Source of the DNA: Oscillospiraceae bacterium
Lineage (GTDB): Bacteria; Bacillota; Clostridia; Oscillospirales; CAG-382
NCBI GenBank assembly: GCA_015063785.1
Contig: SVTM01000011.1
Span: 1 to 63,802 of the forward strand
Direction of reading: 5' to 3'
Length of the DNA: 63,802 nt
Position 1 is the stretch's first letter; each line of letters starts with the position of its first letter. The translations under genes were made by a program, and so were the position numbers. This document shows positions 1 to 8,289 of this stretch, one piece after another. The notes beneath the pieces were generated by a model, which was given only the letters and a program-made list of their open reading frames with translations, was not told the DNA's origin and ran no database searches.

Positions 1-185
1 CAATTGCATGGCTGGCAGGCCAATTTTAAACGCACTTGTGCGTCGCCAGTATCAGTTAGGGCTTTGCCCGAAAATGAAATACCACCCGCTATGCGGGTGG
101 ATATTTATTCTTTTTTTTATATTTTAGCTCATTTTGTGCAGTTAATAGTGTTCTTCCGTTTGCAACGGATATTACTATAAAAAGG
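1..185. other. Non-coding left edge with small hairpins
   Basis: No gene seen. The stretch holds short GC-rich hairpins, the clearest at 82-100 (CCACCCGC / GCGGGTGG, loop TAT), followed on the plus strand by a T-rich run near 110-120. The hairpin could end transcription of the minus-strand gene that stops at 186 or of a gene left of the window. Small inverted words such as CGCACTTGTGCG suggest an intergenic repeat, but only one copy is visible here. Confidence 0.4.
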
Positions 186-869
186 TTATTTGCCGTGGGA
201 CACTTTGAGTATTTCTCCCGTCACGGCGTCTATTTCTATTTCCGGAACACCACCAAAACGAATTTCTTGCAAACTACCACGAACGAACCATGTTTTTTCT
301 TTTTCGTCATAGGTTGCAACAAACGGCATGTGTTTGTATATCTTGCTTCCATAAACAGAAAGCCATGTATCCTCTGCCATGGTTAATGCATCGGCCTCGG
401 AAATCGTGAGGTTATTTATGGGATTGATGGTTATTGATGCGTTGTCGACTTCCGCAAAATCGCCTTTGAGACCTTCGGATTCGAAGGTGTAATCGTGGCA
501 ATAGATCGTCTTTTCGACCTCTCCGTTTTTGCTCAAAACGATCACGTGGGTCTCTGTGGTTCCGCGACCGACAGGGAAGGTGTTTACAACGAGTTTTTCT
601 TTGTAAAATTCAAGCGACTCTTTGTTTGAATTCACATAGGTTTTTGGAGCGTCCCCATGTACGTCGTCATAGATTATGCATTCCCATTCGTCCTGTGTGT
701 CAAAGTAATATTCGATGAGGGGACGGTCGGTGAATATGTAACCATATTCTGAAGAACTTTTTTCGTCGTTCGGAGAAGTAACGCCGGATCTGTTGAAAAT
801 CGAAATAATAAAAAATACAAAAAGTGCCAACCAAGTTATTGCAAATATCAGATTCAGAGTTTTTTTCAT
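186..869 (-). CDS. Putative exported or membrane-anchored protein, unknown function
   Basis: A 227-residue protein of unknown function. Residues about 4-25 form a hydrophobic segment (signal anchor or uncleaved signal peptide) with no lipobox; the rest is hydrophilic and probably outside the membrane. The last 15 residues (sequence around AVTGEILKV) resemble the end of a PepSY-type fold, but that is a weak motif match. The ATG at 869 is preferred over one 15 bases upstream because GGAGGA lies 7 bases before it, overlapping the earlier ATG. It is last in a minus-strand series after the sigma/anti-sigma pair, with a 70-base gap to the barstar-like gene, so membership in that operon is possible but unproven. 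Confidence 0.6.
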   Translation of the reverse strand: MKKTLNLIFAITWLALFVFFIISIFNRSGVTSPNDEKSSSEYGYIFTDRPLIEYYFDTQDEWECIIYDDVHGDAPKTYVNSNKESLEFYKEKLVVNTFPVGRGTTETHVIVLSKNGEVEKTIYCHDYTFESEGLKGDFAEVDNASITINPINNLTISEADALTMAEDTWLSVYGSKIYKHMPFVATYDEKEKTWFVRGSLQEIRFGGVPEIEIDAVTGEILKVSHGK

Positions 870-941
870 TGTCAATTCCTCCATACTTAAATTTTTCTTT
901 TGTAATTTAAGACGAAAAACTCATCAATATGTTCCGACTTG

Positions 942-1361
942 TCAGTATTTTTCTTCAACCACAAGATAAAGATTAAAATCCTTGCTTTTTTCTCCTACCA
1001 CGCAGTGTTCGACACCGTACTCCCAAAACTTTGTGTACTCTTCAAAAGCGGAAAAGAAAACGCCTTTTCCATGGTAGTCACTAAACAAAAATTGACTGTA
1101 GTTGTAAACAATAAAAACGTATTCGTCGTAATCTTCCCACGAAAGATCACGCATCCAATCGTCGCAACGACTGGTGTATCCTTCGGTTCTTCCGCGTTTA
1201 CGCGGAAAGGAAAGCACGACTTCCAGGAATTCCACAAAATCCGCATAACACTTGTACTTGCTACCGTCGATATCCACAAGTCTTGTTTTGAGAGAAGCCA
1301 GCGCTTTTTCGCGTACAGCACCGATATTTCTTTATTCGATATACTGTATCTTGTTTTTCAT
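942..1361 (-). pseudogene. Barstar-like (barnase inhibitor family) gene with an early in-frame stop
   Basis: The open part, 942-1277 from a GTG, encodes 111 residues resembling the barstar family: an IDG start, an FVEFLEVVLSFP helix, then a DDWMRDLSW segment like the family's DcLrDlsW motif. Family members bind and inhibit a ribonuclease. A better-placed ATG at 1361, preceded by AAAGGTAGA, opens the same frame but meets TAA at 1332-1334 after nine codons; the frame then stays open through 18 further codons into the barstar region. Either the gene has a nonsense mutation, or translation begins or restarts at GTG 1277. No barnase-like toxin is visible next to it. It follows the anti-sigma gene after 28 bases, so it is probably co-transcribed with it. 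Confidence 0.5.
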
Positions 1362-1389
1362 ATCTTCTACCTTTGTTTTTGACGTTTTA

Positions 1390-2082
1390 TCATTTATATA
1401 CCGATTCTGCTATGGCAATAATTTCCTCTTTTGATATTTCGGGCGTGAACGAGGCTATCGTATATTTATATTCTCCGTCACACCAGCATATAGAATATTC
1501 TTTTCTGCTTTTTTTGTAAAGAAGCAGTGCCGGATGATCTGCGACCATTACTTCTTTGATCGAAACGCCTGTGCTGTCATGAGACGAGGAGGTTTTGGTT
1601 AGCTTTTGTGAAAATGACAGAATTTTGGTGCCGTCTTTTTCATAAAACACAGTGTACATCATTTCGTTGTTGCTTGCAACCGTTTTTTTCCACGTTTCGT
1701 CTCCCGGATCGATCTCTCTTAACTCTTCGATACGGTCGGGTGCAGATTCATCGCACTCGTATTCTATCTCGAGATATTCATCATAGAAATGGACTGTGGC
1801 ATTTAAAAAAATTGCTTCGGCAGGGCGATCGTTTAAGGAAACGACAAAAGAAATGGTGCACAAGACAAGAACAGCGGCAACGCACCTTTTTGCAATAGTA
1901 TAGAAAAGGCCGTATTCTTTTTTACCGTATTCTTTTTTTATGGTGCGTCGCACCCGTCGATCCAGTGATTTTGGACGGCAAACTCCTGAAGTATCGGTGT
2001 TTTCGAAAAATCCCAGGTTTTCGCATACAAGAATGTCGCCCGACGTCATTATCAAAATGTCAAGTTTGTCGTTTTTAACCAT
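1390..2082 (-). CDS. Anti-sigma-factor-like membrane protein
   Basis: A 230-residue single-pass membrane protein: cytoplasmic N-terminus of about 60 residues, one membrane helix around residues 64-83, then an extracytoplasmic domain of about 145 residues resembling DUF4367-type sensor domains. Its start overlaps the end of the ECF sigma gene by 8 bases, the usual arrangement for a sigma factor and the protein that holds it at the membrane. The anti-sigma role is inferred from topology and coupling; no zinc-binding HxxxCxxC anti-sigma motif is seen, so it would be of the non-zinc type. The extracytoplasmic region probably senses an envelope signal. Confidence 0.6.
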   Translation of the reverse strand: MVKNDKLDILIMTSGDILVCENLGFFENTDTSGVCRPKSLDRRVRRTIKKEYGKKEYGLFYTIAKRCVAAVLVLCTISFVVSLNDRPAEAIFLNATVHFYDEYLEIEYECDESAPDRIEELREIDPGDETWKKTVASNNEMMYTVFYEKDGTKILSFSQKLTKTSSSHDSTGVSIKEVMVADHPALLLYKKSRKEYSICWCDGEYKYTIASFTPEISKEEIIAIAESVYK

Positions 2083-2674
2083 TGTTTCGGAGCTCCTTTC
2101 CCAAATATTTTTTCAGCTTCCTGCGTGCTTCGAACAACCTTACACGAATGGCAGAATTGCTTATACCCAAAAAATCCGCCGCCTCAATGCTTGTATATCC
2201 GCACATATAAACGAGATTTACTGCGTCCTTCAGATCACTGCTCAATTCCGACAGTGCTTTGCGCACGGTATCGCGTTCCTCGTTTTTTATGACGATATCT
2301 TCAAGATCAATGCTTTCGTCGGCAAAATCGCGTTCACGGTATTCGCCGGTTTCGTCGTCTCTGACGTAAAAATCGGATCGTATGCCTGAGGATTTTTTGT
2401 TTTTGTTGTAAAGATCGATCGCTTTGTTCCGCACGATGTTTCTGATACATATAGTAACCATATTACAAACGTTTTCGTTAGCACTTTTTTCGAATTTTGC
2501 TAAATATTTTATTATTTTGCACATGGCATCATTCACGGCGTCCTCGGCATCTTCTTTGCTTTTCAAAACGTCGTATGCCGTTTTGTACATGAAGCTGCCG
2601 TACTTTTCGTATATTTTTTCGACAAAAGTTCTGTCGTCATCGGTCAACGCCGACATCATTATGTAAAAAAGCAT
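2075..2674 (-). CDS. ECF-family RNA polymerase sigma factor
   Basis: A 199-residue sigma-70 family protein. Region 2 (about residues 15-85) contains the KSKEDAEDAVNDAMCKIIKYL helix pair, and region 4 (about 140-190) a helix-turn-helix with GYTSIEAADFLGISNSAIR. This start is chosen because GAGGAGAACAGG lies directly before the ATG at 2674; the frame stays open a further 96 codons upstream but without coding character. Regions 2 and 4 are joined by an acidic linker with no region 3, as usual for ECF factors. It is co-transcribed with the overlapping anti-sigma-like gene. Its target promoters are not identified. Confidence 0.85.
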   Translation of the reverse strand: MLFYIMMSALTDDDRTFVEKIYEKYGSFMYKTAYDVLKSKEDAEDAVNDAMCKIIKYLAKFEKSANENVCNMVTICIRNIVRNKAIDLYNKNKKSSGIRSDFYVRDDETGEYRERDFADESIDLEDIVIKNEERDTVRKALSELSSDLKDAVNLVYMCGYTSIEAADFLGISNSAIRVRLFEARRKLKKYLGKELRNNG

Positions 2675-2704
2675 CCTGTTCTCCTCAAAAGAGTTATCCT
2701 CTTC

Positions 2705-2733
2705 ATTATAGCATATTACGACACTTTTTTCAA
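2705..2733 (-). promoter_or_regulatory. Vegetative promoter of the sigma/anti-sigma operon
   Basis: On the minus strand, TTGAAA (2728-2733) and TATAAT (2705-2710) are separated by 17 bases, with a TGC just before the -10 box (extended -10). It lies 31 bases upstream of the sigma start. Confidence 0.65.
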
Positions 2734-2819
2734 TAGATATACATTGCTTTTTATATATTGCCCAAAAGTAAAAGGCAACAAACATTTTGCATTTTTGACA
2801 TTGTTTTTTGCCTTGAATA

Positions 2820-2848
2820 TTGACAAAATATGTTCGGCGATGTATAAT
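2820..2848 (+). promoter_or_regulatory. Vegetative promoter of the zinc-ribbon genes
   Basis: TTGACA (2820-2825), 17-base spacer, TATAAT (2843-2848): full consensus, about 60 bases before the start at 2908. Confidence 0.75.
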
Positions 2849-2907
2849 ATACATATATTGGAATAATATGCAAGCATTTGCGTATTTTTTGTTAGGAGGG
2901 TATGTTA

Positions 2908-3495
2908 ATGGGGTTTTTTGATGGTCTCGAACAGAAGATGAAAAATGCATCCGAGGTGTCAAATCTCAACGGTCAGATCCGCGAAACCGAAAAGCTCATC
3001 GAGAAGTATTATTACGATCTCGGCAAGCTTTATTTTGAAAAATTCGGCGAATCTCCCGCAGAGGAAACCGAAGATATCTGCAAGGCTATCTCATCCGGCA
3101 TCGAAAAGATCGACGATCTGAAAAAGCAGGTTGTCGTTGCCAAGGGGCTCAAGCTTTGTCCCAACTGCGGTGCTGAATGTCCTATTGAAGTTCCTTTCTG
3201 CAGCTCCTGCGGTTCAAAGCTTCCCATGCCTGAACCTGTGGCAAAAGAAGAACCCGCTGTTTGCTTCTGCAGTTCCTGCGGAACAAAGCTTGACGCCGAC
3301 GCGGCTTTCTGCCCTTCCTGCGGAACGGCAGTTAAAAGTGCAGAACCTGTGGTTGAAGAACCTGTGGTTGAAGAACCCGTGGTTGAAGAACCTGCAGAAG
3401 AACCTATTCCCGAAGGCATGAAAAAGTGTGCCTCCTGCGGAGCTTTTGTGGTTGAAAAAGCTCTCTTCTGCGGAACCTGCGGATCTAAATTCTGA
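2908..3495 (+). CDS. Protein with three zinc ribbons
   Basis: A 195-residue soluble protein. Residues 1-80 are predicted helical and charged, probably a coiled coil. Three zinc-ribbon modules follow: CPNCG...CSSCG (84-102), CSSCG...CPSCG (121-139) and CASCG...CGTCG (174-192), each with paired CxxC knuckles. Between ribbons 2 and 3 is an acidic linker built from repeated EEPVV units (about 146-168). The ATG at 2908 is used rather than 2902 because AGGAGGG sits 7 bases before it. Function is unknown; such ribbons usually mediate protein-protein contacts or scaffold assembly. It shares the ribbon type with the next two genes, making a three-gene cluster. Confidence 0.75.
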   Translation: MGFFDGLEQKMKNASEVSNLNGQIRETEKLIEKYYYDLGKLYFEKFGESPAEETEDICKAISSGIEKIDDLKKQVVVAKGLKLCPNCGAECPIEVPFCSSCGSKLPMPEPVAKEEPAVCFCSSCGTKLDADAAFCPSCGTAVKSAEPVVEEPVVEEPVVEEPAEEPIPEGMKKCASCGAFVVEKALFCGTCGSKF

Positions 3496-3617
3496 TATTT
3501 TGTTTTTCCCTGCGGCAGGGCGTTGCCGTACACGATTTTTTGGACATATCCGCTGACGGAGCATGTTTTTTGCAAAGGATGCGGTTTGTTAATACATTTT
3601 TATAAGGAGACATGATT

Positions 3618-4196
3618 ATGTTCTGTAACAAATGTGGAAATCAGCTTGAAGATAATGCTGTATTCTGCGCAAAGTGTGGAAACCGTGTTGACGGTGCTCC
3701 CGCTCCCGTTCAAAAGCCTGCCCGTCCTGTTGCCCCCAAGGTAACAAAGCCTGTTTCGGCGGCTACTCTCGGATATCTTCGTATATCCTCCTTCGCTCTC
3801 TTCGTTCTCGGACTTGTTCTCTGGTTCGGCGGAGCACCTATCGGTATGCCCTATATGGGTGCTATGGCTATGCCTACACTCCTTACACACTGCGGCGGCA
3901 CATTCTGCACAGTGCTTGCAGTGATCTTCTACAGCCTCGGTATTCTCGCTTCGCTTCTTCCTTTTGCAGGCGGACTTATCGGCAACAACCTTCCCGAAAA
4001 CGTTAAGGCTATTCTTTGCAAGAAGACATACATCCAGCTCTTCTGCGCATTTATCGCTTTTGTTTTCTATATCGTAGCTTTCAGCATCATCCTTGCTCAG
4101 GGTGGTTGTTCTATCAACTTCTACTGCATTTTCAGCCTTCTCCTTCAGATCGCTCACATGGGAATGCTCTACTACATCAACACAAAGGCAAACTAA
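3618..4196 (+). CDS. Zinc-ribbon membrane protein
   Basis: A 192-residue protein starting directly with a zinc ribbon (MFCNKCG...FCAKCG, residues 1-21), then a Pro/Ala-rich linker, then about four hydrophobic helices to the C-terminus. The ribbon is expected in the cytoplasm. AAGGAG lies 8 bases before the ATG at 3618, which is preferred to the ATG at 3612. It is paralogous to the next gene (same ribbon, linker and helix layout) and to the protein at 62613-63182. No enzymatic motif is seen and the function is unknown. Confidence 0.7.
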   Translation: MFCNKCGNQLEDNAVFCAKCGNRVDGAPAPVQKPARPVAPKVTKPVSAATLGYLRISSFALFVLGLVLWFGGAPIGMPYMGAMAMPTLLTHCGGTFCTVLAVIFYSLGILASLLPFAGGLIGNNLPENVKAILCKKTYIQLFCAFIAFVFYIVAFSIILAQGGCSINFYCIFSLLLQIAHMGMLYYINTKAN

Positions 4197-4223
4197 TCAC
4201 GTTTATTCAAAGGAGATTTTATT

Positions 4224-4805
4224 ATGTTCTGTAAAAAGTGCGGAAACGAAGTTGCAGACAACGCGACTTTCTGCAATAAGTGCGGTGCTCCCGTTGCTGC
4301 CACTGCGGCTGCAGCTCCCGTAGCAGCTCCTGCAGGTCTTAATCTTAAGGAACTTATCCTTAAGGGTGTTTCGGCTCTCTTCTTCCTTCTTACCCTCATT
4401 TTCTATTCGGGTAACACTCTCGTAGCATCTGCTTGGGGTATTTCGCAGGCGGGCCCTATGGCAGGCGCTCTTGAAAGCGGTGAAGGCGGATTTGTAAACA
4501 CCATCGCTATCATCATCTACGTTATCTCTCTCGTTCTTGCGGTTCTTTCGCTTGCAATGACTTTCATTGGCAACGTTGTTCCGGCAGGCGTTTCTAAGTT
4601 CTTCGGTAAGAAGGTTGCTCTCCGCATGGTGTGTGCAATCCTTTCTATCGTTGTTTACATGTTTGGTTTCATCGCTTGCCTCGGTATGGCAGGCGGCGGA
4701 ATGAACATCTCTTTCTCGGGTCTTGGCATTTTCAACCTCATCCTTCACATTGCCCAGATCGTTGTTCTCGTTCTCATTTCCAAGGAATGCAAGAAGAGCA
4801 AGTAA
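4224..4805 (+). CDS. Zinc-ribbon membrane protein (paralogue of preceding gene)
   Basis: A 193-residue protein with the same plan as its neighbour: N-terminal ribbon (MFCKKCG...FCNKCG), an Ala/Pro-rich linker with repeated AAAPVA units, then about four membrane helices. AAAGGAG precedes the ATG by 9 bases. The 27-base gap to the preceding gene and the terminator just after it indicate they end one transcript together. Unknown function; the pair likely arose by local duplication, now well diverged. Confidence 0.7.
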   Translation: MFCKKCGNEVADNATFCNKCGAPVAATAAAAPVAAPAGLNLKELILKGVSALFFLLTLIFYSGNTLVASAWGISQAGPMAGALESGEGGFVNTIAIIIYVISLVLAVLSLAMTFIGNVVPAGVSKFFGKKVALRMVCAILSIVVYMFGFIACLGMAGGGMNISFSGLGIFNLILHIAQIVVLVLISKECKKSK

Positions 4806-4829
4806 GAGATCGCACGCTTTGACGTCAAA

Positions 4830-4857
4830 GACCACCCGTTTTCGGGTGGTCTTTTTT
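4830..4857 (+). terminator. Intrinsic terminator after the zinc-ribbon genes
   Basis: Perfect stem GACCACCCG / CGGGTGGTC with loop TTTT, followed by six T. Confidence 0.85.
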
Positions 4858-4884
4858 GCATTTTTTGCGCTTATCACTTTTTTC

Positions 4885-4913
4885 TTGACAGAGTGGGCAA
4901 AAAAACGTATAAT
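4885..4913 (+). promoter_or_regulatory. Vegetative promoter of the permease gene
   Basis: TTGACA (4885-4890), 17-base spacer, TATAAT (4908-4913), 28 bases before the permease start. Confidence 0.75.
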
Positions 4914-4941
4914 AAATAAAAAGTGAAACGGAGGAAAATTT

Positions 4942-6213
4942 ATGATACCTGCCATAGCCATCTTTGCAATCACCTACATTCTGATGCTCGTTTTCGGAAA
5001 ATACAGGGCGTATATAGCCCTTGCCTCGGGCATTGTGTTTGTGGCATCGGGCATTCTTCCGCTCGACAAGGTCATAGGCTCGCTTGATTTCAACGTGATC
5101 CTTATGATTGCAGGTACCATGGGGCTTGTTGCTCTTTTCACCGAAAGCAAAATGCCTGCGTTTCTTGCAGATATTATCATGGAAAAGGTGCCGAATATAA
5201 AGTGGGCGGCGGTGTCGCTGTCGCTTTTTTCGGGTATAATCTCGGCTTTTGTGGACAACGTTGCCACTGTACTTATGGTAGCGCCGGTTGCGCTTGCCAT
5301 CTGCAAAAAGCTTGAAACAAACCCCGTTCCTTTCATAATCGCCATTGCCGTTTCGTCCAATCTTCAAGGTGCCGCCACCCTTGTGGGTGACACCACCGCC
5401 ATCATGCTCGGCTCGGCGCTTGATATGAGCTTTCTCGACTTTTTCTGGTATCTCGGAAGACCCGGCATATTCTTTGCCGTAGAGCTTGGTGCTTTTGTTT
5501 CGGTTCTTATACTTATGCTCGTTTTCCGCAAGGAAACAAAAGCTTTGCCCAAAACAGCAGAGCGCACCAAGGTGACGGATTTTGTTCCGACGGCGCTTCT
5601 TATTTTGATGCTTGCTCTGCTTATCGGCGTATCCTTTATTCCCGAAAAGCCGAACGAGACCAACGGGCTGATCTGCTGCGCTTTGCTTGTGGCAGGCCTT
5701 GTCTACACACTTATCAAGACAAAAAAGCTTTCATCTGTCACAGGACCTCTTAAGGAAATAGATTTCACCACCATAGGAATACTCGTTGGCCTTTTCCTTA
5801 TGATCGGCGGAATTTCTGAGGCAGGTGTCATTGATGCCGCAGGTGCATTGCTTGCAAAGGCGGGCGGCGGAAACGTTCTTTTGCTTTACACCATCATCGT
5901 CTGGGGTTCTGTTGCAATCTCTGCGTTCATTGACAATATTCCGTACGTTGCCACAATGATTCCCGTTATCGCAAGCCTTGCGGCGGCGTTGCAGGTTGAT
6001 CCCACACCGCTTTATTTCGGACTTCTTTCGGGTGCAACTCTTGGCGGAAACTGCACACCCATCGGAGCTTCTGCCAACATTACCGGCATCGGAATACTTC
6101 GCAAGGCAGGCTACGAGGTCAAAAACGCCGATTTCTTCAAGATAGGCATACCCTTTACTCTCGGCGCAATAATCCCCGCATACATCTACATCTGGCTCGT
6201 GTACGGCATCTGA
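4942..6213 (+). CDS. SLC13/ArsB-NhaD superfamily permease
   Basis: A 423-residue integral membrane protein with about 11 hydrophobic helices and two inverted halves of the ion-transporter superfamily (ArsB, NhaD, CitMHS, SLC13). The signature sits twice: FSGIISAFVDNVATVLMVAP near residues 95-115, and SAFIDNIPYVATMIPV near 330-345, each with the conserved D-N pair of the re-entrant region. Members move anions such as arsenite, dicarboxylates or sulfate, usually with Na+ or H+; the substrate cannot be read from sequence. AACGGAGG precedes the ATG. Single-gene transcript with its own promoter and terminator. Confidence 0.75.
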   Translation: MIPAIAIFAITYILMLVFGKYRAYIALASGIVFVASGILPLDKVIGSLDFNVILMIAGTMGLVALFTESKMPAFLADIIMEKVPNIKWAAVSLSLFSGIISAFVDNVATVLMVAPVALAICKKLETNPVPFIIAIAVSSNLQGAATLVGDTTAIMLGSALDMSFLDFFWYLGRPGIFFAVELGAFVSVLILMLVFRKETKALPKTAERTKVTDFVPTALLILMLALLIGVSFIPEKPNETNGLICCALLVAGLVYTLIKTKKLSSVTGPLKEIDFTTIGILVGLFLMIGGISEAGVIDAAGALLAKAGGGNVLLLYTIIVWGSVAISAFIDNIPYVATMIPVIASLAAALQVDPTPLYFGLLSGATLGGNCTPIGASANITGIGILRKAGYEVKNADFFKIGIPFTLGAIIPAYIYIWLVYGI

Positions 6214-6228
6214 TAAAAGGAAAATAAG

Positions 6229-6271
6229 AAAGGCATCGCGTTTGTGTTTGCGCAAGCGCGATGCCTTTTTT
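6229..6271. terminator. Bidirectional intrinsic terminator
   Basis: Stem GGCATCGCG (6232-6240) / CGCGATGCC (6257-6265), followed by T6 on the plus strand and preceded by A-rich sequence giving T-rich sequence on the minus strand. It serves the permease (plus) and the phosphate symporter ending at 6278 (minus). Confidence 0.75.
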
Positions 6272-6277
6272 GTTTTA

Positions 6278-8017
6278 TCAAAGATACTTTGCGGCGTATG
6301 CCTCGTACTTTTCTTTGAACAGTCCGCCGTCTTTTTTGATGGCGCGGAGCGATTCGTGGAGGTTGAGGTTGTTGTCGATAACGTCCATCATACAGCCAGC
6401 GATGTTCGAGCAGTGGTCGGAGGTACGTTCGAGGTTTGTGAGTATATCAGACCAAACAAAGCCTGTTTCGATACTGCACGAGCCCTGCTGGAGACGGAGA
6501 ATATGGTTTGTACGCATTCTTTCCTTAAGCTCGTCGATGATCTGCTCGAGGGGTTCAATATTTGCTGCGGCGGTCTTGTCGCCCGAAATAAACGCAGAAA
6601 GCGAGAGATCAAGGATCTCAAGCGATGCTCCCTTGAGGTTTTTAAGCTCTTTTTGTGCTTCGTCCGAAAAGACGATACCCTTGGCCTTCATTTCGTCGGC
6701 GGAATCAACAATGTTTGCGGCATGGTCGGAAATTCTCTCCAGGTCTCCGATCACCTTAAGCAGCATTGCCGCCTTGGCGCTGTCTTTGGCGCTGATCTGA
6801 AGAGCACTGAGCTTTACAAGGTAGGTGCCGATTATATCTTCGTAATGGTCGGTCTTGTCCTCTGCCTCGCGGACAGATTCGGCAAGCTTGTCGTCGTATT
6901 TGTCAAGGCAGATAAGAGAATCTTTCATAGATTTGATGGCGGTGTTTGCCATGTCGAGCGAAAGCATGTGGCAGCGCTCAAGAGCCACAGCGGGAGTTGC
7001 AAGAAGACGTTCGTCAAGCTCTGCAACCGTGTCGGGCTTTTGCGTTTCAGGAACGAGCTTGTAAGCAAGCTTTTCAAGAAGCGAGGACATGGGGAGAAGA
7101 AGCAGGGTACACGCAAGGTTGAAGATCGAGTGTGCCACCGCAATTCCCGAAAGAGATGCCGACTGATCAAACAGGGCGGGGGAAAATACCATATTCACAA
7201 CGCTGAAAATCGTGAGCCAAACCACCGTACCGATAACGTTGAACGAGAGGTGGACAAGCGCGGTACGCTTTGCGTTTCTGTTTGTACCAAAGGAAGAAAG
7301 GATCGCCGTGATACATGTACCGATGTTCTGACCCATGATGATGGGAACAGCCGCACCGTACGAAACGGCTCCCGTTGCGGCAAGCGCTTGCAAAATACCA
7401 ACCGACGCAGAGCTGGATTGGAGCATTGCTGTAAGAAGTGCTCCTGCAATAACGCCGAGGATGGGGTTTTTGAACATGATAAAGAGGTTTTTAAAGGCTT
7501 CGATCTCTGCAAGACCTTCGACAGCGCCGGTCATTGTTTCCATACCGAACATAAGAACGGCAAAGCCGAGGAAGATGTTTCCCACGTCCTTTTTCTTGTC
7601 GTTCTTGCAGAACATATAAAGGATAACGCCGACAAGGGCAAGAACAGGGGTGAAAGACGAGGGCTTGAGCAGCTGAACGAAAACGTTGCTGCTGTCGATG
7701 CCACCAAGGCTGAGTATCCACGCGGTGACGGTGGTACCGATGTTGGCACCCATGATAACGTTTATTGCCTGCTTAAGGCTCATAAGGCCGGAGTTTACAA
7801 AACCGACGACCATAACGGTTGTTGCGGACGAGCTTTGGATGACTGCGGTAACACCAATACCTGTCAGAAGACCAGCAATCTTGTTGGTTGTGAGCTTTGC
7901 GAGAACGCCTTCAAGTTTTGTACCTGCACGACGTTCGAGAGCCGCACCCATAATGTTCATGCCAAAAAGAAAAAGACATAAACCACCGATCATTGTCAAC
8001 ACATCAAAGATTGTCAT
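6278..8017 (-). CDS. Na+/phosphate symporter with PhoU-like tail (NptA/YjbB family)
   Basis: A 579-residue membrane protein of the Na/Pi-cotransporter (SLC34-like) family. Two repeated halves each carry the QSSSATTV type motif: QSSSATTVMVVGFV near residue 60 and QSSSASVGILQALAATG near 190. After about nine membrane helices, residues 350-560 form two helical bundles like PhoU, a regulator of phosphate uptake. It would move phosphate across the membrane with Na+. The start at 8017 is chosen because GGAAGGTG lies before it; 24 upstream in-frame codons look non-coding. It is transcribed alone from a promoter about 130 bases upstream. Confidence 0.85.
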   Translation of the reverse strand: MTIFDVLTMIGGLCLFLFGMNIMGAALERRAGTKLEGVLAKLTTNKIAGLLTGIGVTAVIQSSSATTVMVVGFVNSGLMSLKQAINVIMGANIGTTVTAWILSLGGIDSSNVFVQLLKPSSFTPVLALVGVILYMFCKNDKKKDVGNIFLGFAVLMFGMETMTGAVEGLAEIEAFKNLFIMFKNPILGVIAGALLTAMLQSSSASVGILQALAATGAVSYGAAVPIIMGQNIGTCITAILSSFGTNRNAKRTALVHLSFNVIGTVVWLTIFSVVNMVFSPALFDQSASLSGIAVAHSIFNLACTLLLLPMSSLLEKLAYKLVPETQKPDTVAELDERLLATPAVALERCHMLSLDMANTAIKSMKDSLICLDKYDDKLAESVREAEDKTDHYEDIIGTYLVKLSALQISAKDSAKAAMLLKVIGDLERISDHAANIVDSADEMKAKGIVFSDEAQKELKNLKGASLEILDLSLSAFISGDKTAAANIEPLEQIIDELKERMRTNHILRLQQGSCSIETGFVWSDILTNLERTSDHCSNIAGCMMDVIDNNLNLHESLRAIKKDGGLFKEKYEAYAAKYL

Positions 8018-8146
8018 TTCAACACCTTCCTTTTCTTGATGTTTATATATCTCGTACACACGTTTAAAGTAGGTATACGGGAAAAGCACTATTTGGAGAA
8101 ATCGACAGATGTTATTAGATATCCCCGAAATCTCCCATTTTATTTC

Positions 8147-8175
8147 ATTTTAACACACTTACACGTATAAGTCAA
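8147..8175 (-). promoter_or_regulatory. Promoter of the phosphate symporter gene
   Basis: Minus strand TTGACT (8170-8175), 17-base spacer, TAAAAT (8147-8152). It leaves a leader of about 120 bases with no clear structure. Confidence 0.6.
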
Positions 8176-8261
8176 GAAAATTTATTGATATATAAAAATT
8201 CTTTATGGATAACGCCGCTGATTATAAAAAAGGCGTATGTGACATAGAAAAAAGCACAAAA

Positions 8262-8286
8262 ATCCCCCGGTTTTTACCGGGGGATA
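8262..8286 (-). terminator. Terminator of the WYL regulator gene
   Basis: Stem TCCCCCGG / CCGGGGGA around a T/A loop, followed on the minus strand by TTTTTG. It begins 4 bases after the stop at 8290. Confidence 0.7.
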
Positions 8287-8289
8287 CTG

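Noticed and set aside
942..1382. Plus-strand frame 939-1382 (147 codons) as a gene
   Set aside because: It is antisense to the barstar-like frame, which has recognisable motifs, and lacks a ribosome binding site.
6242..7981. 579-codon open frame on the plus strand
   Set aside because: It is exactly antisense to the phosphate symporter, has a Cys/Arg/His-rich composition unlike a protein, and has no ribosome binding site; the minus-strand frame has clear family motifs.
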